A stretch of 64,000 bases of DNA. Origin: G965212025 sp965212025. Lineage in GTDB: Bacteria > Pseudomonadota > Gammaproteobacteria > Poriferisulfidales > Oxydemutatoraceae. This document shows, piece after piece, positions 53,303 through 63,718 of the stretch. The notes beneath the pieces are model-generated. The model saw only the letters and a program-made list of their open reading frames with translations. It did no database searches and was not told the origin of the DNA. Location: NCBI GenBank assembly GCA_965212025.1, contig OZ243039.1:1178001-1242000 (forward strand). Direction: 5' to 3'. Position 1 is the first letter of the stretch; the number at the start of each line of letters is the position of its first letter. The position numbers were made by a program, and so were the translations under genes.

Positions 53303-53865
53303 GATTCTGTGCCCTTCTTGTGTGCGTCAATCGTGTCCATTAGCCAGCGCCAAGCGATCTGTTCATGTTCGCCACCAGTCTTTTCCATCATGGGGCGAAG
53401 AAAATTTACTCCTTGCTGAATCTTTTCTATCGGCAACAGGTGTAATCTGCTCACCAATATTGCCAGCTCGATAATTGCAGACTGGGCACGATTAAAGCCT
53501 TGGAAAGCGCGGTGTATCTTTTCATAAACCGGGTGGCAAACAAATGTGGCTTTCGTTTCATTTTCCGAAATTTTTTCTACCCGGACTTCGGTGTGTGAAA
53601 GCGTACAAGCCAGGCGTTTTCCCGGCAACACATCAGCGGTGACCAATGGCCAGTCCAAGTGACCCGTGATGCATCCGGAAAAAATCCTGACATCGTCGAT
53701 TCGGTTAATAACGGCGCACTTTTCCCGCCTGAGATTTTCATCTGTCCGGGATGGTAAGAACGGTGACAGTAGCCACCCCTGCGGAGCCAGTCGCACTCCA
53801 AGTGGGGTGATATGCGTACTGCCATCAGTATTCGTGGTGGTCACGATGGTCTCCAGAATTTTCAT
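53299..53865 (-). CDS. DUF447 family protein (flavin/pterin-associated, H4MPT cluster)
   Basis: A 188-residue protein with the DUF447 pattern: MKILETIVTTTNTDGSTHITPLGV (given in part), FLPSRTDENLRREKCAVINRIDDVRIFSGCITGH and GFNRAQSAIIELAILVSRL. These proteins resemble flavin-binding split-barrel oxidases and occur in methanogens and methylotrophs near cofactor genes; the reaction is unknown. The ATG at 53865 overlaps the stop of the dihydropteroate synthase-like gene, and a run of nine As spans the junction. It is followed by mfnB with a further ATGA overlap. Confidence 0.85.
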   Translation of the reverse strand: MKILETIVTTTNTDGSTHITPLGVRLAPQGWLLSPFLPSRTDENLRREKCAVINRIDDVRIFSGCITGHLDWPLVTADVLPGKRLACTLSHTEVRVEKISENETKATFVCHPVYEKIHRAFQGFNRAQSAIIELAILVSRLHLLPIEKIQQGVNFLRPMMEKTGGEHEQIAWRWLMDTIDAHKKGTES

Positions 53866-53873
53866 TTTTTTTT
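53862..53873 (-). promoter_or_regulatory. A9 slippery run at a gene junction
   Basis: The minus strand reads GAC AAA AAA AAA TGA at the end of the dihydropteroate synthase-like gene; the last A is also the first base of the ATG of DUF447. A -1 slip on A AAA AAA would read past the stop into the DUF447 frame (KKK-MKILET), giving a fusion. Seen in sequence; function not shown. Confidence 0.4.
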
Positions 53874-55256
53874 GTCCAGGGTTACTCCTGCTTTCCTGAA
53901 TTTTGACAAGTCTTTTGTTTTTTGTGCCACTGCGCAGCCCCACTGCAATTCTTCATCCTGCGTGTAGCGCTTGCCCAGCTGCCAGGCGATTTGTGCGCGC
54001 GCCAGCTCCACCCCCAGGTAAAAAGCGTGTCCGGTGTCGTTGTCCGGATCCAGACTCGGAAAAAATTCAAAGGGGTCGGTTGCTACTTTGTAAACCTCGC
54101 GGTTAAAAAAGTGCACCCCCTCAGACGACACTTGGATCCGAAAGTTCCGATCCCTGATTTTACTGCTGATTTCCGCCACTTCCTGTGCAGACATGGGGAA
54201 AGGCTTTCTTTCATGCAGCATCATGAGGCCATCATGAATGTTCGTAGGTGGCGTTTTTTGCTGGCGTGCGACGTATAAAATTCGACGAGCCAGGTCTGCT
54301 TCCCGGACAACCTTTTTGCAGTGCTCGCTGACCTGGGTTGTCAGGATATTTCCTATACGCAACTCTGAAGCGATCCCCAGCAGTAAGGTGTTCACTCCTG
54401 CTGTATCCACATGGGTCAGTTCGGTGAGATTTCCGGTGCCCATCATCAGCGAGACATCTGGATAGAGCTCTCGGATTTTTGTGTAACGCACCAAAGAAGC
54501 TGTGAACCCACAGTGAATAGGATCCAGAATGGGGTCAACGATGAAATCCCGTCCTGCCTGCCTCAAGTGATCTATTGCCTCGGTAAATGCAGAGAGATTT
54601 GTGGTGTCAGCAGGAACCAGCACTGAAGTTGCTGCAACCTCGTCTGCCACCCACAAGGTGTTTTCGGTAATGCTGAGCAAGTAGTCGGCACCATAATCCG
54701 CGGCGCTTAACAGGGATTTCACTTCATGTGTATCCACGCTGGTTTTCAGTCCATGTTCCTTGAGGAGCTTAATGCTTTCTCCTAAATGCGCGAAAGGAGT
54801 GTCGGGGAGAAAGCCGAGATCGATGACGTCCGCGCCCTCGTTGTGCAGCTCCCAGGCCTTGACCAGAATGGCATCAGGTGTCAGTAAAGAGGCGTCGCAG
54901 ATTTCCGCGAAAATTTTTATTTCGTGTTTGTTGAAGTCTTCCGTTTTTCTTGCTTTTCCGGAAAGGAAATCAGGCAGGTCACGAAGCTCTTCCGGGCCAC
55001 GTTTGAAAGGAATACCGAAATGATCGGAAAGCTTGTCCAGATCCCCGCGAAATCTTCCGGGGAGCACCACCTGACTAACGTTTTCAGGGGGGGTAAAGCG
55101 CCGCAAGATGATTTTTTCGGTTAAGAGTGCGGCGACTTGCACTCCCAGTTGCACGACGAGGTATTGGTTGTCCTCAGGCTCTATTTCGGCCAGTATTTTT
55201 TCAAGGCTCGGTTGCGCCAGTTTTCCGGTCAGAAAAAGCAATCGTTTTTTGTGCAT
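53862..55256 (-). CDS. dihydropteroate synthase-like protein of the H4MPT cluster (DUF6513 type)
   Basis: A 464-residue protein with a dihydropteroate-synthase TIM-barrel: EGADVIDLGFLPDTPF, GLKTSVDTHEVKSLLSAADYGADYLLS, FIVDPILDPIHCGF and SLMMGTGNLTELTHVDTAG in family order. The extra N-terminal domain (about 110 residues, starting MHKKRLLFLTGKLAQPSLEK) and C-terminal extension distinguish it from folate-type FolP. Such proteins occur in methanogens and methylotrophs and may join the pterin and arylamine parts of methanopterin; this is inference. It is the first gene of a three-gene operon on the minus strand. It diverges from the rRNA operon. Confidence 0.88.
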   Translation of the reverse strand: MHKKRLLFLTGKLAQPSLEKILAEIEPEDNQYLVVQLGVQVAALLTEKIILRRFTPPENVSQVVLPGRFRGDLDKLSDHFGIPFKRGPEELRDLPDFLSGKARKTEDFNKHEIKIFAEICDASLLTPDAILVKAWELHNEGADVIDLGFLPDTPFAHLGESIKLLKEHGLKTSVDTHEVKSLLSAADYGADYLLSITENTLWVADEVAATSVLVPADTTNLSAFTEAIDHLRQAGRDFIVDPILDPIHCGFTASLVRYTKIRELYPDVSLMMGTGNLTELTHVDTAGVNTLLLGIASELRIGNILTTQVSEHCKKVVREADLARRILYVARQQKTPPTNIHDGLMMLHERKPFPMSAQEVAEISSKIRDRNFRIQVSSEGVHFFNREVYKVATDPFEFFPSLDPDNDTGHAFYLGVELARAQIAWQLGKRYTQDEELQWGCAVAQKTKDLSKFRKAGVTLDKKK

Positions 55257-55437
55257 AAGAGTAAACAGGCTAGTTTGGGTGATGTAAAAACATTGTGCAG
55301 TATTTTTGATTTGAAAGCTTTACCGGGGTGAGGCGCAAACTTTGAACCCAAAGCAGTGAATGGCGCGACGCTTGGTCTCTTCAATGGCTTGACAGCACGC
55401 GGGCACCCCCAGACTAAAATGAGGACGGTTTTTTCTA

Positions 55438-55467
55438 TTGCAATCGCAACACGGTTGCGATTATGAT
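55438..55467 (+). promoter_or_regulatory. promoter of the tRNA-Ala-23S-5S operon, with an 8-bp inverted repeat
   Basis: TTGCAA and TATGAT are separated by 18 bases, followed by a GC-rich discriminator (GCACGGGC), a common feature of stringently controlled rRNA promoters. A perfect AATCGCAA-n5-TTGCGATT inverted repeat (55442-55462) overlaps the -35 and spacer and could be an operator. Transcription would start about 9 bases before tRNA-Ala. A second TTGACA at 55389 has a spacer that is too long. Confidence 0.6.
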
Positions 55468-55482
55468 GCACGGGCAACGCGT

Positions 55483-55555
55483 GGGGTCATAGCTCATTTG
55501 GGAGAGCGCCTGCTTTGCACGCAGGAGGTAGGGAGTTCGATTCTCCTTGGCTCCA
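55483..55555 (+). tRNA. tRNA-Ala (anticodon UGC)
   Basis: A complete 73-base cloverleaf: acceptor GGGGTCA/TGGCTCC, D-loop AGCTCATTTGGGAGAGC, anticodon stem CCTGC-TTTGCAC-GCAGG with anticodon TGC, and T arm with GTTCGATTC. The CCA end is not encoded: the discriminator A is followed by TTC. It closely resembles the E. coli tRNA-Ala of the rRNA spacer. There is no tRNA-Ile and no 16S gene before it. Confidence 0.97.
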
Positions 55556-55606
55556 TTCTTGCGGAGTCAGAGCAATTTTCCTGATGGATAAGATGTTCGC
55601 TTGCCC

Positions 55607-55634
55607 CCTGCGCATTTAGCCGCAGGTGTTTTTT
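55607..55634 (+). terminator. terminator-like hairpin between tRNA-Ala and 23S
   Basis: CCTGCG/CGCAGG with an 8-base loop, then TGTTTTTT. It lies 50 bases after tRNA-Ala and 105 bases before 23S. It could attenuate transcription, or be read through by the antitermination complex. Confidence 0.5.
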
Positions 55635-55712
55635 CACAATCTAGACACTGTAAAAAATAACGAAAGCGTTTTAAGTATCGTTGAAAGTTGTTTGCGGCGT
55701 GTAACCTCCATA

Positions 55713-55721
55713 ACTTTAACA
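55713..55721 (+). promoter_or_regulatory. boxA-like antitermination signal
   Basis: ACTTTAACA resembles the boxA core (CTTTAACA) that precedes 23S in many proteobacteria. It lies just upstream of the 23S processing stem. Confidence 0.5.
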
Positions 55722-55722
55722 G

Positions 55723-55739
55723 GTTGTTTGAGGCTACAC

Positions 55740-55746
<7 letters not shown>
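55723..55746 (+). other. 5' arm of the 23S rRNA processing stem
   Basis: GTTGTTTGAGGCTACACATT and following bases pair almost perfectly with 58651-58675: a 24-bp helix interrupted by one bulged A on the 3' side. It contains the mature 5' end and is the expected RNase III target. Confidence 0.85.
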
Positions 55747-58656
<2,910 letters not shown>

Positions 58657-58730
58657 TGTGTAGCACTCAAACAACATTGACAGGATATTTGAAACGAATA
58701 TTTTTACAGGTCTGGATTGAATTTATGTTT

Positions 58731-58848
58731 CGCCCGGTGGCAATAGAGAGTTGGAACCACCCGATCTCGTTCCGAACTCGGAAGTGACACAACTCATCGC
58801 CGATGGTAGTGCGGGGTTACCCCGTGCGAGAGTAGGACACTGCCGGGC
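58731..58848 (+). rRNA. rrf: 5S ribosomal RNA
   Basis: About 118 bases, closed by GCCCGG/CCGGGC ends. Internal CCGAACTCGGAAGTGA, CGCCGATGGTAGTG and GCGAGAGTAGG are the conserved loops. It follows 23S by about 75 bases. Eight Ts (58849-58856) follow directly and may help end the transcript. Confidence 0.97.
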
Positions 58849-58862
58849 TTTTTTTTAGAGCT

Positions 58863-58884
58863 CTGGTAATAGTTTTATTACCAG
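58863..58884 (+). terminator. hairpin after 5S rRNA
   Basis: Perfect CTGGTAAT/ATTACCAG stem with a 6-base loop, 14 bases after the end of 5S, preceded rather than followed by the T8 run. Likely contributes to ending the operon, though its form is not canonical. Confidence 0.35.
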
Positions 58885-59004
58885 CATGTTTGGGGTATGC
58901 ACTGGCTATCCTAATAAAGATTAATGTGCCAACTCTGTTCATGAGTGGCGCTAATTTGAGTTCAAATCCTTCAGCAACAAGATGATTAGGTAGTTTTAGG
59001 TGTA

Positions 59005-59034
59005 CTGACTACTGTGAGATGATGAATTTATAAT
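59005..59034 (+). promoter_or_regulatory. candidate promoter of the GT2 gene
   Basis: CTGACT and a consensus TATAAT are 18 bases apart, about 85 bases upstream of the GTG start, in an AT-rich spacer (58885-59121) with no other feature that I could identify. Confidence 0.45.
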
Positions 59035-59121
59035 GTACGATTCCGGTATCTTTAACGTTGTCAAAATGTATCTTTTTCCAGTAGACCTACACGCTTGTTT
59101 GTAACGCCTTATGGAGCAACC

Positions 59122-59879
59122 GTGAAACAGTCGTACAGACCATTGGTTAGCATTGTCTGCCCTTGCTTTAATGTGTGCGGATTTTTAGCAGAAACCTTGG
59201 CATCTGTACAAGCACAAAGCTGGGTCGATTGGGAGCTATTGGTCATTGATGATGGTTCAACTGATGGAACAGCTGACATCGTTTCGGATTTTGTGGTAAA
59301 GGATGAAAGAATCCAGCTACTTAGACAGCGCAAAAATTGCGGATCAAGTGCAGCCAGGAATTTAGGAATTGGTTTGGCCAAAGGGAAATTTCTAGCCTTT
59401 ATTGATAGTGACGACCTGTGGGCAAGGGAGAAGCTTGACAAACAAATACGCTTTATGCGACGCAACGATTGCGGTTTGTCGTATACGATTTATCGAAAAA
59501 TTAATAGTCAGGGGCTTGCTATTAGCAAAAGCATCATCCCTGATGCGCACGTAACTTACAGCAGCCTACTTAAACATTGTTGCATTCCATTTTCTTCCGC
59601 AATGCTTGATTTGCAAAAAACTGAGAAAGTTTATATGAGACCCGAAATCTCACTCGGTGAAGACCATGTGTTCTGGCTTGAAAAATTCCTCAAGGAAAGT
59701 TATTACCAGAGTGCCTGTCTATTGTTCGGATTAGGAAAGGCTCATTGTCATATAACAAGTTTCGGAAAGCGCTTGGCCAGTGGAGAGTTTACCGAGAAAT
59801 ATTGGGGCTAGGCTTGCCAAAAGCACTTTGGTATTTTAGTCATTACGCAGTGTATGGGTTGCTGAAGTATCGGATTTAA
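59122..59879 (+). pseudogene. glycosyltransferase family 2, with a single frameshift near the 3' end
   Basis: Family 2 glycosyltransferase, probably for surface polysaccharide. SIVCPCFNVCGFLAETLASV, DWELLVIDDGSTDGTADIV and the DXD-type motif FIDSDDLWAREKLDKQIRFM are intact; LGEDHVFWL is the conserved acidic segment. GTG at 59122 has GGAG 5 bases upstream. The main frame ends at a TAG at 59811 with an atypical tail (SGEFTEKYWG). In the -1 frame, from about 59778, the sequence reads QWRVYREILGLGLPKALWYF and ends at 59879, which is the usual C-terminus of this family. One base has therefore been lost or gained around 59740-59780, or is a sequence error. The gene is more AT-rich than its neighbours. 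Confidence 0.78.
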
Positions 59880-59954
59880 GTTGCCAATGAAACCAGAGTA
59901 TTTTCTATTTCGAGTTGGTGTAGAGCTTTTAGATAGGGAAAGAGGCGACAGCTT

Positions 59955-60698
59955 ATGACTGAAACAGGGGGAGACTTGGGAGAAGGCTTGGAATATGACG
60001 GGTCTGAGTTGCGTAAATTTGAAGGTCTCGCCAATGAATGGTGGAATCCTTCCGGTTCTTTTCGCACCTTGCACGCGATCAACCCATTGCGTGTGCGCTA
60101 TATTGAGGAGCGTTCCGGTACACTTTTTGATTGCCAGGCAGTTGATGTGGGTTGTGGCGGTGGGCTACTAAGTGAGGCATTGGCTGCAAAAGGTTGCCGG
60201 GTGACTGGCATTGATGCCGGGTCACAGACGATCGCCGTTGCCAGGCAGCATGCGCAGGAATCTGCGTTGGATATACGCTACGTTCAGACTACGGCAGCCA
60301 CTTTTTTGGAGCGGGAAAAATGCCGTTTCAGTTTGGTGTGTTGTCTGGAGCTCCTGGAACACGTGCCGGATCCAAAGTCCCTCGTTGACAATTTGGCAGA
60401 TCTTTGCGAGCCGGGCGGACACGTTTTCATTTCCACCATCAATCGGAATTTTTCATCTTTTTGCGGGGCAATTGTGGCGGCTGAACATTTGCTGCATTTG
60501 TTGCCTGTTGGTACCCATTCCTACCATAAATTCATCAAGCCCTCGGAGTTACGAAGTGCAGCTCGAGACGCTGGTCTGGTGCTCGCAGACCTGCACGGTA
60601 TTTTTTTTAATCCTCTAACGCAAAAGGCTCGTTTGACGGATAATCCGAAAGTGAATTACATCGCACATTTCATAAAATTAACGAAAGCTGGTGCCTAA
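59955..60698 (+). CDS. ubiG: ubiquinone biosynthesis O-methyltransferase
   Basis: SAM-dependent methyltransferase that carries out both O-methylations of ubiquinone. The 247-residue sequence has FEGLANEWWNPSGSFRTLHAINPLR, the SAM loop VDVGCGGGLLSEALAAKG, LELLEHVPDP and FISTINRNFSSF, all UbiG hallmarks. AGAGG lies 9 bases before the ATG. The next gene begins 8 bases before its stop, so the two are probably co-translated. IspB for the ubiquinone side chain is also close, at 61877. Confidence 0.95.
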   Translation: MTETGGDLGEGLEYDGSELRKFEGLANEWWNPSGSFRTLHAINPLRVRYIEERSGTLFDCQAVDVGCGGGLLSEALAAKGCRVTGIDAGSQTIAVARQHAQESALDIRYVQTTAATFLEREKCRFSLVCCLELLEHVPDPKSLVDNLADLCEPGGHVFISTINRNFSSFCGAIVAAEHLLHLLPVGTHSYHKFIKPSELRSAARDAGLVLADLHGIFFNPLTQKARLTDNPKVNYIAHFIKLTKAGA

Positions 60699-61380
60699 AA
60701 CTTCGCGGTCTTCCAGGCGGGCACCCTTTCCTCTGCAGGCAGTCTTTTTTGATCTTGATGGTACTTTGCTTGATAGCGCACCAGACATTGGGGGTGCCCT
60801 CAATCGCTTGCGTCAGGAGGAAAAACTTGACGCCATGCCGCTGGAAGAAATACGGCCGCATGTTTCATTCGGAGCAAAAGGCATCATCGCTTGCAGCTTT
60901 GGTGAGTCACTTAGGGAAAGTGAACGGCAGCGTCTTTGTGAGCGGCTCGTGTCGCTCTACGCTGAGAGATTATGTTCTGATACGCGGCTTTTCCCGTATG
61001 TTCCTGATGTGCTAGAGGAAATTCGTGCGGTTGGAGTGAGCTGGGGAATCGTGACCAACAAGGTGGCGGCGCTGACCTTACCGATTTTAGACTGTTTCCC
61101 CTGTCTCAAACTGGCAGACTGCCTGGTGTGCGGGGACTCTGTGAAGCAAAAAAAGCCGCACCCGGAACCCTTGTTTTATGCGGCGAAAAAAGCTGGGGCG
61201 AACATTTTACAGAGCGTGTATGTCGGTGATGGCAGGCGAGATGTGCAGGCTGCCAAATCTTCTGGTTGTTTTTCCGTGGCCGTTGCGTACGGTTATGAAG
61301 CGGAGCTGTCGCCACCCGAGAAATGGGGCGCAGATTTGGTGTTGACGAGCCTGTCGGAGTTCAGCGAGGCTTTGTTGTAG
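60691..61380 (+). CDS. HAD phosphatase, Gph or MupP type
   Basis: A 229-residue HAD-superfamily phosphatase: FFDLDGTLLDSAPDIGGAL (nucleophile), GIVTNK, KQKKPHPEPLFYAAKK and YVGDGRRDVQAAKSSG supply all four motifs. It could be phosphoglycolate phosphatase (Gph) or N-acetylmuramate 6-phosphate phosphatase (MupP); in Pseudomonas mupP lies directly after ubiG, as here, which favours MupP. Sequence alone does not separate them. GTG start within the end of ubiG. Confidence 0.85.
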   Translation: MPKTSRSSRRAPFPLQAVFFDLDGTLLDSAPDIGGALNRLRQEEKLDAMPLEEIRPHVSFGAKGIIACSFGESLRESERQRLCERLVSLYAERLCSDTRLFPYVPDVLEEIRAVGVSWGIVTNKVAALTLPILDCFPCLKLADCLVCGDSVKQKKPHPEPLFYAAKKAGANILQSVYVGDGRRDVQAAKSSGCFSVAVAYGYEAELSPPEKWGADLVLTSLSEFSEALL

Positions 61381-61523
61381 GCGGGCACTCCCAGAACCGT
61401 ACTTTCGCGCTGTTTTTTCTGCGTCCACCGTCTCCATCTCCGTGGAAGTGGTCTTAAGCGGACGATTGGTGATTTTTCCATGCCTCAAGTCGGTGGACAC
61501 TGATATCACCTGATGCCTGTTGG

Positions 61524-61859
61524 TTACTGTATCTTTTTCGAGCCTGGTTGCACCCGATTCAGGCATGGGGGTGATTTTCGCCCCTTCTTGCCCCGCTCTT
61601 CCCATTCCTCAGGAGTCAAGGTCTGCATACTCAGTGCATGTACCCCGGAATTCAGTTCCTCCTGGAGCAGTTTGTTGACTTGACGCTGGCGGTCGAGTAA
61701 CGACCGATTGGCAAAATCCTGTGACACCACCAAGACCTTGAAATGCGTTTCGGAGTTTTCCGGCACGTTATGCAGATGGCTTTCGTTCGTCACCTCAAGG
61801 TGTGATGGCTGGAAGTGCGCCTGCATTTTTTCGGTAATTTCTGTCTGTACTTTTGCCAT
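61524..61859 (-). CDS. bolA: BolA family protein
   Basis: A 111-residue BolA protein: HLEVTNESHLHNVPENSETHF and LVVSQDFANRSLLDRQRQVNKLL are the canonical BolA motifs, with the conserved His for iron-sulfur partnership with monothiol glutaredoxins, then VHALSMQTLTPEEW. The ATG at 61859 is used because AGG lies 9 bases upstream; the longer frame from 61895 would overlap ispB. It is downstream of ispB in the same direction. About 25 extra basic residues at the C-terminus. Confidence 0.9.
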   Translation of the reverse strand: MAKVQTEITEKMQAHFQPSHLEVTNESHLHNVPENSETHFKVLVVSQDFANRSLLDRQRQVNKLLQEELNSGVHALSMQTLTPEEWEERGKKGRKSPPCLNRVQPGSKKIQ

Positions 61860-61876
61860 GGAGAAATACCTGTCTA

Positions 61877-62959
61877 TCAATGGGTTCTTCGACAAACAAA
61901 AGCCGACAGCTTTTCGAGTGATTCACGATATACCGAAGCAGGGACATTTTGCAGCCTGGACGTGGCCTGCCCGGCAATTTTTACGGCTTTGTTTTGCGCG
62001 AAAACGAGGGAGCCGTGTGTGCGAAAAAGATCCAGTATTTCTTGGAGCCTGCTTCTGTCTCCGGCCTCTATGATTTTTTCAATTTCGACCCTTTGTTCTT
62101 TCGTGCAATGCTTCAGCGCGTGAATGACCGGTAAAGTCACTTTGCTTTCGGCAAGGTCATCCCCGGTCTCTTTTCCCATTCGCTGATCACCCTGGTAATC
62201 AAGGACATCATCAATCATCTGAAAAGAAAGACCGAGCTCAAAGCCATAAGTGGCGAGGCTGTCTTGCATGGTTTTGGGTGCCCCGCTGATGATGGCACCA
62301 ATCCGTGCTGCCGCAGCAAACAGTTCCGCTGATTTTCGGGAAATGATAAGCATATAAGTCTCTTCACTGATGTCAGCACGACCCGCGTATATGAGTTGGC
62401 GCACTTCGCCCTCAGCGATGGTGTTCGTGGCTTTTGCCAGTACGCGGGTGATTTCCGGATGGTTGAGTTCGGCAATCATTTCAAAGGCACGCGAGTAGAG
62501 AAAATCTCCTACCAATACGCTGGCACTGCCTCCCCAAAGGCGCAATGCGGTCGGCTTGCCGCGCCGTGTGGCGGAATTGTCAACCACGTCATCGTGAAGC
62601 AGTGTGGCAGTGTGGATAAATTCCACAATTGCGGCCAGTTTCACGTGGGATGTCCCGCTGTATCCGCACGCTTTCGCGACCAGCACGGCGACCAGCGGGC
62701 GGATTTTTTTGCCGCCGCTGTCAATAATGTGCTTGCTGATTTGATTGATGAAGGGGAGATTGGAGCTTAGTTTTTCCTGAATCAGGGTATTGACTTGTTC
62801 AAGATCCAGAGAGGCTGGTGTCGCAATTTGACTGATGTCTGGAACTCCCGGGTCAACCCTGTCTGGCGCACCACCCGAAAGGTTTTTTTTCATTGACGGC
62901 TCTTCCCTGGCAGGTGCAGGTGCGTGGTTTGGTGCTGCAAAAGAAAATGATTTGTCCAT
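61877..62959 (-). CDS. ispB: octaprenyl (polyprenyl) diphosphate synthase
   Basis: Long-chain trans-prenyl synthase making the ubiquinone side chain. SGGKKIRPLVAVLVAKACGYSG, the first aspartate-rich motif LLHDDVVD and the second IDDVLDYQGD are present, with GKETGDDLAESKVTLPVIHAL. The first 40 residues (MDKSFSFAAPNHAPAPAREEPS) are unlike the family, so the start may be later (Met at about residue 23). A consensus TATAAT (62997-63002, minus strand) lies just upstream. Confidence 0.93.
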   Translation of the reverse strand: MDKSFSFAAPNHAPAPAREEPSMKKNLSGGAPDRVDPGVPDISQIATPASLDLEQVNTLIQEKLSSNLPFINQISKHIIDSGGKKIRPLVAVLVAKACGYSGTSHVKLAAIVEFIHTATLLHDDVVDNSATRRGKPTALRLWGGSASVLVGDFLYSRAFEMIAELNHPEITRVLAKATNTIAEGEVRQLIYAGRADISEETYMLIISRKSAELFAAAARIGAIISGAPKTMQDSLATYGFELGLSFQMIDDVLDYQGDQRMGKETGDDLAESKVTLPVIHALKHCTKEQRVEIEKIIEAGDRSRLQEILDLFRTHGSLVFAQNKAVKIAGQATSRLQNVPASVYRESLEKLSAFVCRRTH

Positions 62960-63379
62960 GTATTTCGCTGTTTATTTTGTCGCACAGCCATGCTGATTAT
63001 AAGAGCAATACTGGAGCGTGCCCCGTTCGTCTTGCTGCCCTTTTGAGTCTACGGGAGAGGAGAACAAGGGCGATAAAATTCCGCGCGCACCGGGAGAAAG
63101 CGGTGGTGACGGTCTTTCGGTGAGTGACACAGCAAGAAGCTGGAAATGTTTTGCGTGTTCATACCAAGCTTACTGCCTACCGTCACTTATTCTGCCAGAC
63201 TTCTCTGCCCAAAAAGGAAAGAAAGCAGCTTGAAGGCGCGATGCCAGGTTAACCAGCGGGATGGTCGGGCATTTTGTGGTGTGTGGTAGTATGAAAGCCG
63301 TGTTTGTGAAGACTCATATTCTGGGTGTGGTGCCAATCGGATCCTGTAGGGAGTGCGGATTCCGTTGTCGGGAAAAGCG
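62960..63379. other. 420-bp spacer between ispB and hspQ
   Basis: Contains a TATAAT (62997-63002) for ispB on the minus strand. No clear sigma32 promoter for hspQ was seen. Open frames here lack support. No RNA or repeat identified. Confidence 0.4.
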
Positions 63380-63706
63380 ATGGAAGATACCCGTCAAATC
63401 GTAGCGAAATTTGCGGTTGGTCAGGTGGTGCGGCATCGCATGTTTGGTTACTACGGGGTGATTTTTGACGTTGATCCCTGCTTCATGGGAACGGAGGAGT
63501 GGTATCAGGAAGTGGCTCGTTCGTGTCCTCCCAAAGATGACCCTTGGTATCACGTGCTCGTGAATTCCAAGGAACTGGAAACTTATGTTGCGGAAAGAAA
63601 TATAGAAGGAACGGACAAGTTTCGGGAAATCCATCATCCCTACATTGATTACTATTTTCTGGGTCACGATAACCAGCAGTACCTTACAAGACAAGTGATG
63701 TCTTGA
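63380..63706 (+). CDS. hspQ: heat shock protein HspQ
   Basis: A 108-residue HspQ/YccV protein: AKFAVGQVVRHRMFGYYGVIFDVDP, WYHVLVNSKELETYVAERNI and HPYIDYYFLGHDN are the family pattern. In E. coli HspQ binds hemimethylated DNA and enhances Lon proteolysis. The ATG at 63380 (GGGA upstream) is preferred over an upstream in-frame codon at 63353. The next gene begins 12 bases downstream. Confidence 0.93.
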   Translation: MEDTRQIVAKFAVGQVVRHRMFGYYGVIFDVDPCFMGTEEWYQEVARSCPPKDDPWYHVLVNSKELETYVAERNIEGTDKFREIHHPYIDYYFLGHDNQQYLTRQVMS

Positions 63707-63718
63707 TCTGATTTCCTC

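Noticed and set aside
55389..55420. TTGACA ... TAAAAT as an additional rRNA promoter
   Set aside because: Spacing is 20 bases, too long for a good sigma70 site; the TTGCAA/TATGAT pair is better placed.
61207..61605. 132-codon minus-strand open frame between the HAD phosphatase and bolA
   Set aside because: Mostly antisense to the phosphatase and 3' part of bolA; no recognisable domain.
63100..63352. Sigma32 promoter for hspQ
   Set aside because: A CTTGAA is present near 63230 but no CCCCAT-like -10 follows at the right distance.
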